Positions 9,206-20,345 of a DNA stretch of 33,007 nucleotides are shown piece by piece. The stretch comes from Fomitopsis serialis (lineage: Eukaryota > Basidiomycota > Agaricomycetes > Polyporales > Fomitopsidaceae): positions 1 through 33,007 of the forward strand of contig NW_025955386.1 in the NCBI RefSeq assembly GCF_022376445.1, given 5' to 3'. How positions within the stretch are numbered: the first letter of the stretch is position 1; every line of letters starts with the position of its first letter. The notes below the pieces were generated by a model, which was not told the origin of the DNA, ran no database searches, and saw only the letters and a list, made by a program, of their open reading frames with translations. A program made the translations under genes and the position numbers.

Positions 9206-12200
9206 ATGCTCCATGATTACCCATCTGAGGACTTGTATCCACCCTCAACGCCTGAAAGCCATGAAGAACGCATTAGGAGACTCGCACGAGGAGTTGGTTT
9301 GAGGTGGGATTCGGAGGATGGGTCGGATGAGGATACAGATTCAGCAGAGATGAATGGTGTCGAATGCGAGTCCAGTGGTGCTCTGGGCTCGCCGCTTCCT
9401 GCTCTCGACATTTCGCAAGGTGAGTATATCATTGGATTCATCAGACTTACATAAATGACATCCCTGCAAGCATATGAACATGACGACTTCGAGCATACAG
9501 CACATAATGACCCACCCTCTCGCCGCGGCTACTACAACACAACTTGCGAGACTTGTGGTCTGTCTGTACAGGTCACGGACAACACAGATTACTTCATGCA
9601 GCAGCATCTGCGGAGCAAGCGGCATAAGAAAGAGATGAGCAAACAGCAAGCAGCACAGGAAAAGGAGCTCGCGGACAGCGTACGCAATGAACATTTCCCT
9701 CATCCTATCATCGCATCAGACCTAGAGCGCCCTGAACCGTCTCCACCGCCCGCATCCATGCCCTACGAGACGCGATGCCAGCCCTCACGCGCTCCGGAGT
9801 CAAATCCTGCTGCTGTAGTGTCAGTGCGGGACCATGACTACGACACAGATACAGACCATCCAGACGGCGCGACGATGTCGAAAGCTTGTGAAGGAACCGT
9901 CGTGCAATGGAGTGCGGGGCCGGTGATGAAGACATTCCCGTGGCAAGTCATGGAAATTCGCCGAGAACAGCTTGGGTTCCACGTCAGCGGACTGAAGAAC
10001 AACGGAACAGAGCTCTGGATGCAGTCCGACGATTGTGAAGAGGAGGTTTTAGTTGACGAGGAAGCCTGCTCACCCTGTCTACGTGTACCGGTGTCCCGCG
10101 CCTTCCGTTTGCTCGCTGAAAGGGCCAATCAGCCATGGACACCGCACACACCGTACGCGTGGCTAAACTCGGTGCAATCCGAGGCTGCATTGAATGTTAA
10201 GTCGACAGAGATCAGCGAGCTCCGATCCAGGGTGAGTCAGTTCGCAGATATGGATGCTTCAATTGCACTGGACTTACCGAGCAACTCGCATGACTGTAGG
10301 AGCAGGCCGGGATCAAGAAGCTAAACCGTACTGTCCAGAAGTTGAACGATTGGAAGCGTTTAGTCAAAGCTATCGCAACACACGACGTCAAAAACGTACA
10401 TCACCTTGTTCGGATTGCTCTCAAGCAGAACTGCGGCCCGCGGGAAATCGTCGAACGGTTCTTCAAAGCTCTTGATCACGTCTACCACGCTCGAGGTCAA
10501 AGCGAGGACGATATCGACCTTGCAAAGCTAATTGAACATTATGCGGGGCGGAATGGATTGTTCGCCGCTCAGAAGCACCTTGGCTTACCATCCTCGTCAT
10601 CGCTACATCGCCTAGCCAAGACACCTCCCGTTCAGCCATCCTCAGGAAAGCTGCGACCCGCCGAGCTCACCCGGAACATTCATGCACGCTTTCCACCGGG
10701 TGCGCCGCACTCAAGAGCAAAATGCGGCTACTCCTTGTCCGCTGACGGGATTGCTATCGAGCGCCGGATGCGATGGGTGAAGTCAATTGACTGCATGGTT
10801 GGCGCATGTCGGGAGCACTGCAGTGGCCTCGATATGTCGATGTCAAACTTTAGCTGTGTTCTCGAGGTTGCGGAGGCGATGCACGGCGACTCACCGACGT
10901 GTCATTATGGGTCAGATGCAACTGTCTTTGGCATGGCACCGTTCCGGGGTGATAATTACCATATTGTCCCGATTGCGGTCTCTGCATCTTGCAAAGCCGA
11001 GAAGGCTGAAGAATTCGGTGACATGATTGACATGTCCATAGATGAATGGGACACTCACGCTGCTGAGGACTGGGGTAATATGTGGACCTTCTCATGCGAT
11101 GGTGCCTCGACGTTCCGGGGCGCGTGTTACAACCGCTTGATGGTTCGCGAATTCGATCGTTCTGGTGCACTGTATCGGAAGCTATCCCATCTCAAAGGGC
11201 TCAACCTAAGCTGCGGGAAGAGTGACGTTGTTCATGCTCCAGACCCAAAGCATCTGATCAAACGTACGTACCCAAGAGAGCTGTATATGCACCATCTGTT
11301 CACCTCGTAATTTTGTATCTTGCAGGGGCAGCGACACATGTACGGAGCATGGACGGATCAGTATTGAATAGTGTCATCATCAACCGTATGGTTGTCACAC
11401 GTTTCCTGCGGATGCTTCCCCATCAGACCCACACATCCGTCGACATTCTGGTAGATCCGGCAGACCATCAAAATGTACCACGCGCCATAAAGCTTTTGCG
11501 AGCTGTCATTGAACTCTCCGAATCAGAGCTTCCAGGCCTGAAACCGACAGACACAATCACGTACCATGCTATCTGCCTTCAGGCAGCTCTGTGGCAGTCG
11601 CTCCTAGACGCGTTCATGGACCCGTTACTCTCACTTTCGGATCAACTCACCCACCTGTCAAAATTTGCGCACATGTCCTTCGCCCTCTACCTGCAACACG
11701 GATCAGCATTCCTGTCGAATCAACTCTACAGTGACATACAGGCACTGATCAAAGCGGTCTACGTCTGTGTGGCACGGCAGCAACTTCTCGATGACGCACA
11801 ACCGTTTTATCTGTATCAAGTCGGCAGCGACAGGCTTGAAGAGCTATTCGCAGAGGTGCACACGCAGTCGCATGATAGGAACTGCGATATGGCACAGCTT
11901 GCCGAACGTCTTGCGATATCCGCTGAGATTGTCGATATCTACAATCGACATCCAGAGTGGAACCGAGGTCAGCGGCGGCGATCATTTACAGGACGTGAAG
12001 GTGTGGACCATGTCAATCCGCGGTTCTACACAGGCGACATGACGGTGCGGAACGTTAATCTCGGGACGGTGTGGCACTCGGGCCTCATTGCCGCAGACAA
12101 GGCTCTTCGCTCGCGAGGGGTTCATGTCAACATCACCGACAAGCTATCATGTCCCAAGACCGATTTCATGCGGCCACGAGGCGACACATACCCGGGAGTC

Positions 12201-14065
12201 TCGACGGATCCTGATCGGTCCGTTGATGCTAGCTCTGAAGCCAGGCCAGCAGTCGACACCAACCATGCACAGGGAATGGAGCCCGCTGAACATGAGTCTG
12301 AGTCGGTGGACCCAGACCTCGTGAACATGGAGCTGCGCGACTTGCTATCAAGCCCGGATGCCAATGGCAATGTCCAGACGTCGCAGGAAACTGATTCAGA
12401 CTGGCTATGCGTACCTGGCGAGGACGGAAACAACCCCAAGGAACTCCACAAGTCATCTATTGTGAGCGGCCTCTTCAACCCAGCAGGTGGTCGTCTCTCC
12501 GTGGATCGCCTTCGTCGTGTTCGAGGGTTTCCACGCGTGTTTCGTGCATACTCCATGCGGAACGAGGAGCTGACTGGAGAGGATGTTGTGAATGTTGGTG
12601 ACACTGTCCTAGCTCCATTCCGTTCGCTTGACTCCGTGGCGGCTGGCTTCATGCAAGTGAAGGGTATCGAGAGGAAAGGGAGTCGTATCGCACAAGTCAG
12701 CGAGGCGGACCTTGAGGATGTCTCGTCAGCTGTCGTGTTGACGGGACAACTCTTATCCATGATACCGCAGTCCGAAAGTGACGATTTGGGCCCTGTTGAG
12801 ACTACTCCCGCTCAGGGAATTGCCGTCAGAGATGGCGGCTCATTGGCAGAGCCTCAGTCCCACTCACGGTCACCCATCGGGTCGTCGATGGCGGTTTCTT
12901 GCGGGTGGCTTTGGACTGGCGATTCTGTTCGGTTCCACTCAGCGAATACAGGAGCAGCAACACGTACCGCACAGAAGACAGATGAAGGAACACGCAACTC
13001 CCTATCCGTTCATGTCCCTGGCTCTCTCTCTCAGCCTGTTGACATGGCTGTTGTGCCGATTGCGTCACTCCCCCCTCTACAGCGCCAGGCCTTCAGTGAC
13101 CGTGGGGCACTGCATACATGTTCTGTCGATCAAAAAACGCTTCACGAGCTCACTGCGAACCTATTCAAGTCAGTCGATCCCGCCTCGTTGGTCAGCCGAC
13201 TCACAAGATACGGGCCTGCGGACGCAAAGCGCTTCCCATATCTTGATAACAACGGTACGTGATCAATATAATGCCAAGATGGAATAGAGCAAGGGTCTAA
13301 TGAGACTACACGGCAGGAAATGCGCCATTTCTGGTTGACAGCGCCATGCGCTTGATCGCGGAGAAGAATGAAGGCGGCGTAACTGGTAATCGCATCCAAT
13401 GTTATCAATGCGGCCGTGTTATCCCCCCTGAAATGTGCCGAACGCATGTTGGCGAGCACATATTGCGTGCAATCCTTGAGGTCCCAGAGGCAAACTTGCG
13501 CGAACAGGTGAGTCGGGCTGCTGAGCACTTCAGTAAGAGCCTTCGACTGACTATCAGCAATCTCCAGATTCATTCGGTGTACCCGTGCGGTTTCTGCGGA
13601 CGAACCGGGTGTAATATAGACCTTTTGAAGACGAGCTCGTCATATCAGCCGGCATCAAACTGTCCACACGCACACAAATTCAACCTGGCTCCTGCGAAGA
13701 AGTACTCGGCACGCATGCCATCGACCAATGTCCCTCTGCATTGCGATCTTTGCGAAACGGATCCCACAACGAAGAAGAAACCAACATTCTGGAAGTACAA
13801 CATATTCAATCATATTCAAGATAAACACCCACGGAACTGGGAAGCAGGAACACGTCGCACGAAAGGCCTCAGCAAAGCTTTCATCGCGTCGATTGACATT
13901 GATCCGCGAGAGCTTACAGCGATCGCCCCAAGTGCAACACGTATCTATCCTATCCCTGACGCAGAGGCCGACGCACAATCACAGCAGGACGGCATGTCAA
14001 CCGCTAGCAAGCGTCCTGGCGATGCTACAGTCGAACGTCGTGCTAGCAAACGCATTAAGCTCTAG
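9206..14065 (+). CDS. Transposase-like zinc-finger protein with DDE/RNase-H-type motifs
   Basis: Six exons (9206-9419, 9471-10231, 10300-11263, 11326-13254, 13317-13507, 13568-14065) with 51-68-nt introns keep one frame for 1,518 residues. Residues about 97-125 form a C2H2 finger (CETCGLSVQ...HLRSKRHKKE), and a coiled-coil-like segment spans about 315-345. The presumed catalytic core holds D531 (YGSDATVFG), D592 (FSCDGASTFRG), D640 (DPKHLIKR) and E818/E819 (GSDRLEELFAEV). This order and the DPKHLIK and DRLEELF surroundings recall P-element/THAP9 transposases. I see neither a hAT dimerisation region nor the YDIACQ-type motif I remember for KDZ transposases. Middle residues about 890-1220 are low complexity. 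The C-terminus has three Cys/His clusters (CYQCG...C...H...H, CGFCGRTGC...CPHAH, CDLCE...H...H) and a basic tail ending ASKRIKL, a plausible nuclear signal. Its role would be cutting and joining the element's ends. Confidence 0.82.
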
Positions 14066-14319
14066 CTTACTTATACTCGTAGAGTCGTACTAAGTCTCGG
14101 ACTTGCATCACATTTGGTTCAACTTATATGTGAATTATTGTTCTCTCTCTCGTAGATAGTACACTACAACAAGCTGTATATTGAACTCCTAGTATATAGA
14201 TTGGAATTAATACGTATTCGTCAGTGTCGTACTGTGTCTACGGAGGGAACTTGCTGCAAGTCACTCAGCATCGACTCAGTGTTGCCGGCACTTGGGCGCT
14301 CAGAAGTGGGTTGGTTGTA

Positions 14320-14336
14320 GGCAGGTTTCCGGGGTC
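14320..14336 (+). repeat. Right subterminal 17-bp box
   Basis: GGCAGGTTTCCGGGGTC is located 58 bp from the right end of the element, mirroring the distance of the left copy (56 bp). It is in direct rather than inverted orientation. Its core CC(C)GGGG is partly palindromic, which may explain the tolerance of orientation. Confidence 0.6.
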
Positions 14337-14354
14337 ATGGCGCTCACTTTTGCA

Positions 14355-14394
14355 GGGGTCAATATCATGAATCGTAGCTGATGGACGCCCCTTG
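14355..14394 (-). repeat. Right terminal inverted repeat (13 bp perfect, about 40 bp imperfect)
   Basis: Read on the minus strand it begins CAAGGGGCGTCCA (14394-14382) and continues, after 15 bases, with GATATTGACCCC (14366-14355). This matches the left end box by box. Confidence 0.88.
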
Positions 14395-14402
14395 TCCGTC
14401 GC
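14395..14402. repeat. Right copy of 8-bp target-site duplication
   Basis: TCCGTCGC begins at the first base after the right terminal repeat and is identical to 8826-8833. Identity over all 8 bases argues against a chance inverted repeat and for a young insertion. Confidence 0.9.
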
Positions 14403-15408
14403 TGAGTTGCACTTATGTACCCATCGACAGTGCCGTAGATACATTATTCGAGCTGTCCCGCGACGGCGGCGTATGGTTAGGACAACATATCCGACAACCT
14501 CAGGATCGTGCTGCCGACCCGCGACGCTCGGGCGCAATTATTCATGCTATTAGTTGCACCTTCCTTGCTCACTTCGAACGGTCCATGGCACCGTACTGCG
14601 TCGTGACATCGATGGCCGATCTTTACGCCGTTGTTTGCTCAACTAAATGAGCTGGAAGGTAAGTACACTCAGGAATGCAGTGCTGACACTTGTCAGTGTA
14701 CATCTCGAGAGTACACCTCAATATCCCAGAGAAACATGGAGCCATATGGAGGGCACGCACTAATGGGCTTCTCGAGACTCGGACATGAACCAAACTGTCA
14801 TTCACCGAGCTTCTTGAGTATCATTCCGGACTGGAGTAATAATGTTATAGACTATCATTTCTCCAAGCGAACTTGCTTCTTCGTTGACGTTACGGCACGG
14901 TATGACACGTCGTTGAACGAGGTTCCGGTGTTGAACACCACAAGTGTGTTAACTTACTAGTCGAGTGAAAGGTTGTGACAGCAATAGCAGGGTAAATGAA
15001 ACGAGTACTCAATGACGTCGGCACGCATCGCACCTGAGCCAAGTTCGTTTGGTCTCGTACCCATCCGTGTGGACGCACCGTGTCGGAGCGCTGGTGGGGT
15101 GCGTCCACACGGATGGGTACGAGACCAAATTCGTTGGGGCCGTCGACTCGGGTGTTTGTAGACACTAGTGGTTGTACACCAGCGGCATAGACATTAATCT
15201 GGTCTCGACAGGTTGAACGCGAACGTATCCAACGCGGATCAGCAAGCCGGGATAGAACTATCGTGTACAATACATGAGATCCGTACCGCATACTGGAGTA
15301 CTAGGGCTGAATGTTTGAGGATTCGCAGGCTGCACCAGAGGTCGCCCGTCTTAGACACGACCTCGCGCGCTCCTGTCTACTGAGGACGACAAACAAGACA
15401 GTTATGGA
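14403..15408. other. Intergenic stretch with a strong hairpin, no gene recognised
   Basis: Between the transposon and the SET-domain gene there are only short open frames without family motifs or conserved splice-joined segments. The one clear structure is the 82-bp palindrome at 15048-15129, listed separately. A minor inverted repeat (ctgaca-ct-tgtcag) lies near 14683-14696. Confidence 0.5.
15048..15129. repeat. Long perfect hairpin (32-bp arms, 18-nt loop)
   Basis: Arms 15048-15079 and 15098-15129 are perfect reverse complements over 32 bp, separated by an 18-nt loop. The unit is flanked on both sides by the same TTCG (15044-15047 and 15130-15133). It could be a minimal foldback/MITE-like element with a 4-bp duplication, or a hairpin that is transcribed into small RNA. 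No coding potential is seen in it. Confidence 0.85.
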
Positions 15409-17370
15409 CTAACGTCTACTTTTCTTGCTTTTACCATGCGGGTTTGAGTCTGTCGCTTCCCGGGGCCGCTTTTTGTCTTTCGTGTTCGAAGACGCAGGCT
15501 TCATACTCTCCTTTGTCGCTCGCACTTTGTGCAGGGTGCCTCGTAGAATCCTCTGCTCGCCGATGCGAACAATGATCGCGTGCTTCCTATTAAGCGAGAG
15601 ACCGTCATTCGCAGACTCAAGGAGCTGCTCGTCCTCCTGATGCTCATGAGCAAGCATAAAAGGTCAAGGCACATGAAGGCATACCACGAGACTGTTTGGA
15701 TAATCCTGCATGCGTCTTGCCAGCGTCTTCTCAATAACGGTGAGCACGCCGAGATCGACTTTTGGTTTCGGAAGTTTTGCCTTCCCGCTCGTCTTCCCCC
15801 ACTCGTCAAGGGGCATCAGCAGGAGGCGCACAAAAGACACGAGGTCTTCTGGAAGCTCGCAATCTGTCCCAATCACAAAAGTGCTGCCGCAGGGGACATC
15901 GTGAGCTTCTTGGTAACGATAGACTGTGAAACACTCAACTCATCGTCGGCGTTTTCGAGCCACCAGTCGACCCGTTCGCCCAAAGATGTAGATTGGCCAT
16001 CCGTAACGGCCGCAACTGCCAAGTCGCCACGGATTTCGACTACGTCTGCAGGATTACCAAGGCCACCAAGGGGCTGCGGAACCGGAACAAGGTCAACATG
16101 ACCATATCGGCGAAGCAGATCCGAGTTTGGTAGGTCTCCGTATGTATTCCACTGAGATGGAATTGATACCTTCAGTCGCTAAAGACGAAGTCGACGTGGT
16201 ACTTACGATCTGTTCCCCAGCTTTGATAGGCTTCGTAGTGACCATGCGCAGATCCTTAGCCTCATGGAACAGCTTGGCCTAAGAGGCAACATCAGCGGAC
16301 GCGCTGCACGATTCGAGGATAACATCGATGCTTACGTTCTCCGACTCATAACGAGCATTGAGCATGTCTGCCATGGGCACCATTGCGACGACGGCGGAAT
16401 CCTCAGCGCCCTCATCGTCTGAGTCTTCTGAGTCAACCTCTAACGTGTCGTCTGGCGGCCTCTCAGTGTCTCCGATCGCAGTTTCGCCTTGTGTATCTTC
16501 TTGTTGGTCCACGTCCATGGCCTGACCTTCTGGGTCGCTATCCTCGGCCGCTTCATCGTGCTCCTCGTCACCAGACCATGGCTCGACGTGGAAGCTACGA
16601 GACAGAATGCGACTTCCCATGATATGGTATCGTTCTAGCGAATAATGAAGCTGGCGGGCACCCTCAGGGAATAGCTCGGGACGACCCTGAGCATGCAATG
16701 TCAGAATCGAAGCAAAAGCATCGTGAATAACTGTAACCACCTGTATAGCAGGAATTACTTTCTCCGCGTAATCTCGCTCGGCTTCCTCCTTGCCTATCTT
16801 GTCTGTGGAACGCCAGGGAACTGGAGCGTTAGCGCGCTGGGGGTGACGAGAGTAATCGAAGACGAACCTACCACTGCAGTCCCCGCGAGCTCTTTTATAT
16901 CATCATCGGGCCAGAACATGGGCGTATCGAACGCTGAAGGCAGGGAAGCTAGCGGGAATATATCAATGCATCACTTATGGTTATGCAGTTCGTCGCTCAC
17001 GACTTACAGAGATACGCGGACCACCTTGATACGCTTCCCTGTGCTTCCTCCCACATCATGCAAAGAATCAGACCCGCCCAACCCTTGTCCAATCCGAGCC
17101 GTTTCCACGCCTCCATGCCGAACAGGGAGGGGAGAGAGGATGTACGCGTAGACAGTGTAACGTCGCGCGGGATGGTGAACAGGACATGCCCCTGCTGCAT
17201 CACTTCACATAGGTAAATTGACTCGTACTGCGATGCGTACGACTTACAGGTATGTCCTTCAGAGCGACGGCGCCGCGGCCGCAAGCAGGGTATTCTGCAA
17301 ATCCCATCGACGATGTGTCGACAGTACCATTTCTGGACTTGAACCACGCAATCAGGTCATCTGAAGACAT
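15409..17370 (-). CDS. RKM4: SET-domain protein-lysine methyltransferase, Rkm4/SETD6-like
   Basis: Nine exons (17370-17248, 17194-17008, 16933-16868, 16802-16741, 16686-16336, 16278-16207, 16151-15940, 15883-15688, 15636-15409) give 498 residues. The family methylates lysine on ribosomal protein L42 in yeast, using S-adenosylmethionine. Motifs are GFAEYPACGRGAVALKDIP...VLFTIPRDVTLS at the start of the SET domain and a split SET insert. MVPMADMLNARY (about 249-260) stands at the NHxx-type position, and WNTYGDLPNSDLLRRYG (about 288-304) closes the active site. The C-terminal Rubisco-LSMT-like substrate-binding domain includes DWWLEN and ELPEDLVSFVRLLLMP, and the tail is basic. The insert at about 185-243 is strongly acidic. 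The seventh intron uses a weak gttgag donor, chosen because it restores DDTFVIGTDCELPED. It shares a 252-bp divergent promoter region with the CRAL-TRIO gene. Confidence 0.9.
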
Positions 17371-17622
17371 CTTCTCTGAGCTCAGATCGCCTGGACGGGA
17401 GCAGGATCTAGCAGTGAATGTGTTTAGAGTGTTGGACTGGGAGGACGAGCCAGTGGAAAACAACTCGCCTCGACGCGTATCTCGTGACAGCAGCAGACGC
17501 GTACGAGCGCTCGGCGCGTCCGAATCACATGCCTCCAACGTGCCACTCAACTCTCCAAGTCGCTGCAGGCAGCAGCGAGTTGACCTCGACTCCAACGAAG
17601 TTGAACGGGATAGGCCAGACAC

Positions 17623-19197
17623 ATGAAGGTCTACGATGGTTTGCGCTGCGAAAAGGAGAAGCTAGATGAGCTGTATCGCAAAGAACTCAACACCGTATTG
17701 GATTTGCACGATCTCCTGCTTGACCATGTCATACCAGACATGGTCGCTGAGCTTGGAATCGATGAGCGCGGTCGACAAAATTTTGTGGACTGGGCAGCAG
17801 ACATCCGTGAGTACGAACTGTGGTTGAGGTGTGGTTACTGACGTGTCGAAGCCTCTATATTTCGCGTTTTGAAGGTAAGAGAGTTGCTTGCCCGGTTCTA
17901 CTTCGCCCCAACTGACTTCGAATCATAGCGCCACAAGTTCGTCGCATCGTTGGCTCTTGAAGATATCCGGCGCATCATGCTCGGCCGCCTGAGCCCCATA
18001 TCTCGGCCACGAACGGATGTCGCGCAGTTCCTACGCTGTCTCCCACTCAGCTCAGTTGATTCTTTCGGTCGACCAATCATCGTCATAAGGCCAAAGGGGC
18101 TGCAACTCTCGTCACCCGAGCTTCCGTCTATTTTGAATACCTCTATGGAATCCTTGCGCGTGCGCCTCCATCAGCTCAACTCCAAGTGCGATGTCAGGGA
18201 GCCACCTGTCCTGCAGTACATTGCCCTGTTGGACATGGAAGGCGTGTCAATCACCAGCGCTGTACGTCCATGTAATCTTTCAGAAACCAGGCGTTTGAAT
18301 TCACCGCCTGGACATAGGGACGGATGGATGTCATCTCAAAATTCGCGCAGCAAATTTTGCCCGCGTTTCCTGGCATGATCGCGGCGGGTGAGTGTCTCTG
18401 CCACTAGTACCTGTAGCGCGCCTCGTACATGTGGTTACCTTCCGACTGATGGATCGCATCACGCAGTCTTTGTGCTCAACTACGCATGGTCCTTCTCCGG
18501 AGCATGGAACTTCGCGAAGCATGTGTTCTCATGAGCGGCATCGTGTCACCCTTTTTCTGACTATGTTTATCAGACGGCTCCTGCCCCCGAGAGCGCGTTC
18601 ACGTATCTTCTTCCCCAGCCGCGAAGAGCTCCTGGACTACTTGCCGCCAGAATGTCTCCCATCTGGTAAATTCTTCTTGCCTTACGCCGACTGGAAGCTC
18701 ACCTCTCGTATGGAGATTTCGGTGGTCTCTTGCCTCCGTCTTCTGAACTGGAGGATCTTTTGCGGACTTCCCTCGAGACTGCGGATGGAATTGGTCCTCA
18801 ATTCGATGCTAACGCCGACGCCGGCCCTGCGGACAAAAGCGTAGACACCCTATCGGACTCAGAGGCGGCAGATCCTGAAATTCCTAGGATGGGAGTCCCC
18901 CCATCGCGCCCAGCCCCACAGCACAGCCCCTACTACGGATACCCCGTTCTTCACGATACCCCCATCCCGACTCTGCGGCACGGCCGCCGACGAAAGCGAG
19001 ACCTGCTGCGCACACTAGCGTGGCTCTTCTGGGCGCGCTGGCACACACACCTCGTAGCGGCCCTAGCAGCCGTCGTGCTTGTTGCCGTCGTTCGTATATC
19101 ACGAAGGACACGATTCGCCTTTGGTATGCGTGCACAGACGTCGAGTTTGACGACGATGCTTCGTGGGTTACTTGGGACCGGCCCAGGCGTACGTTAG
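17623..19197 (+). CDS. CRAL-TRIO (Sec14-like) lipid-transfer protein with C-terminal membrane anchor
   Basis: Seven exons (17623-17806, 17852-17874, 17929-18261, 18318-18387, 18467-18524, 18574-18665, 18716-19197) give 413 residues. The N-terminal helical part ends in SIFRVLKRHKFVASLALEDI, the usual lead-in to a CRAL-TRIO fold. The domain core has LQYIALLDMEGVS, then FAQQILPAFPGMIAA and VFVLNYAWSFSGAWNFAKH, the hallmark floor of the lipid pocket. RIFFPSREELLDYLPPE and LPSDFGG close it. A linker rich in Asp/Ser/Pro precedes a basic cluster (RHGRRRKRD) and one hydrophobic helix (about 364-381), so the protein is probably tail-anchored to an internal membrane. Exon 5 ends at a gttctc donor preferred over the neighbouring gtgttc because only it keeps frame. 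The last few residues are less certain, since a further intron near 19120 is possible. Confidence 0.85.
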
Positions 19198-20345
19198 CCC
19201 ATCGGCCGGTGGTGGAACCTAGTAGTCACTGACACGGGGAAAACCGAGGCTTCGGGCTGTATGGGTCAGCTGTCGGCCTTCTCAAATTTATCACAGCTGA
19301 ATGGCTTCATGATCTGCATTCATTTACAGCCATGGAACCAGTCTGCTCATTGTATCAATAATATTATCCGCGACGATATTTCATTTGCCTAGTGCAATGA
19401 CCATTTGAACACATTACTCATCGTCTGCGCATGACAATATATTCACCAGTGTCCGACCAGATTGACAGACCCAAGCCCCGATCCTGGGAATGCGTAGTCG
19501 TGTTCCGCGAAATCTGTACCTCTCTTTACCTCGGCGTCCGCCGGTTGAATAAAATCTCAGTGTTGAAATCTGCACCACTCCGCTCATATACCCTCATGGA
19601 GCGAAGAAGAATTCGTCTTGGGCTGCATCGCCTGGGCAAGGTCTCAGCGCAGTCACTTCCGACAGAAATAGCTCAGAGACCTCAACCAAGGGAAACACTC
19701 TTACCGATCAGTGGCCGACTGCCATCTACTTTGAGTTGCGAGTTGCGGCCTGTACACGGTCAGAGACGACGTAATGCTAGATATCAACGCGAGGATGCCT
19801 GCGACATCCAATATGTATAGGTGACATCCTGGATCCCCCTCGGCGCCCCTGCCAGAGTCTCCGAGGAGTTTATGCCACGTAAGGCGGGCAAGTACCACGC
19901 CAATGCCTGTACAAGCTCCTGTCTGCATGTTGGACAGCGAAGTGAAGCATGGAGGCACTGTCTATCTCGCTTCTAAGCGTTTAAAATTCCATTCCGATGA
20001 GGGGGCGGCGGTGGCGTGTCAATCCTACCTCCAGGACGGTCCGACATTTGATGTCCGTCGATCCACTTCCGTCGTCTGGGTGTGCGAGCTTGTAGGTGTT
20101 TTTGTGAGCTCAAAGGAGAGAGAACAATGCGCGGCACGACATACATGAAGCCGTCCTTCGTGATTACGACGGGCAGACAGACATCAGTGACTGACAAAGG
20201 AGCGGCCGTCTCATCAGTGAAACACATGGGCAGATGATATTACAACGTGCGCATTCGATACAAGCACAGCCGGTGGCTCTATGTATAGATGGACGTGTTG
20301 ATACAATACTGTTGCACGACGACCGGGTATGAATCCTAGCATAAT
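19198..20345. other. Convergent intergenic stretch, no gene recognised
   Basis: This gap lies between the 3' ends of the CRAL-TRIO and PPG1 genes. Short frames at 19431-19820 (+) and 19701-19958 (-) have no domain-like segments. I see no RNA gene or repeat of note. Confidence 0.5.

Larger units (their letters stand above)
8834..14394 (+). mobile_element. Complete class II DNA transposon, 5,561 bp, P-element-like candidate
   Basis: The element is bounded by perfect 13-bp inverted repeats (CAAGGGGCGTCCA at 8834-8846 and its complement at 14382-14394), each directly flanked by the same 8-bp sequence TCCGTCGC. Inside the repeats, further boxes recur at mirrored distances from both ends. GATAT[C/T]GACCCC is at 8861-8872 and inverted at 14355-14366. 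ACCCACTT is at 8923-8930 and inverted at 14305-14312. A 17-mer GGCAGGTT(C/T)CCGGGGTC is at 8890-8906 and, in the same orientation, at 14320-14336. The only gene inside is the transposase-like gene at 9206-14065. Open reading through all six exons, intact ends and an unmutated duplication suggest a recent insertion and an element that may still be competent. Superfamily placement is inferred from protein motifs and duplication length. Confidence 0.88.

Noticed and set aside
12122..12760. 212-codon minus-strand frame inside the transposase gene
   Set aside because: It is Ser/Arg/Thr-rich, has no domain, and the plus strand is clearly the coding strand here.
8834..14394. Assignment of the transposon to the KDZ (Kyakuja-Dileera-Zisupton) group with a linked TET/JBP gene, known from basidiomycetes
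   Set aside because: The protein lacks the YDIACQ-like motif I associate with that group, and no TET/JBP dioxygenase gene is present in the window. Based on memory of the family, so still worth a profile search.
15864..15934. Alternative 71-nt intron (gtgttt...gggacag) in the RKM4-like gene
   Set aside because: It keeps frame but removes TFVIGTD, which aligns with the conserved segment before ELPEDLVSF. The 56-nt intron 15939-15884 retains it.
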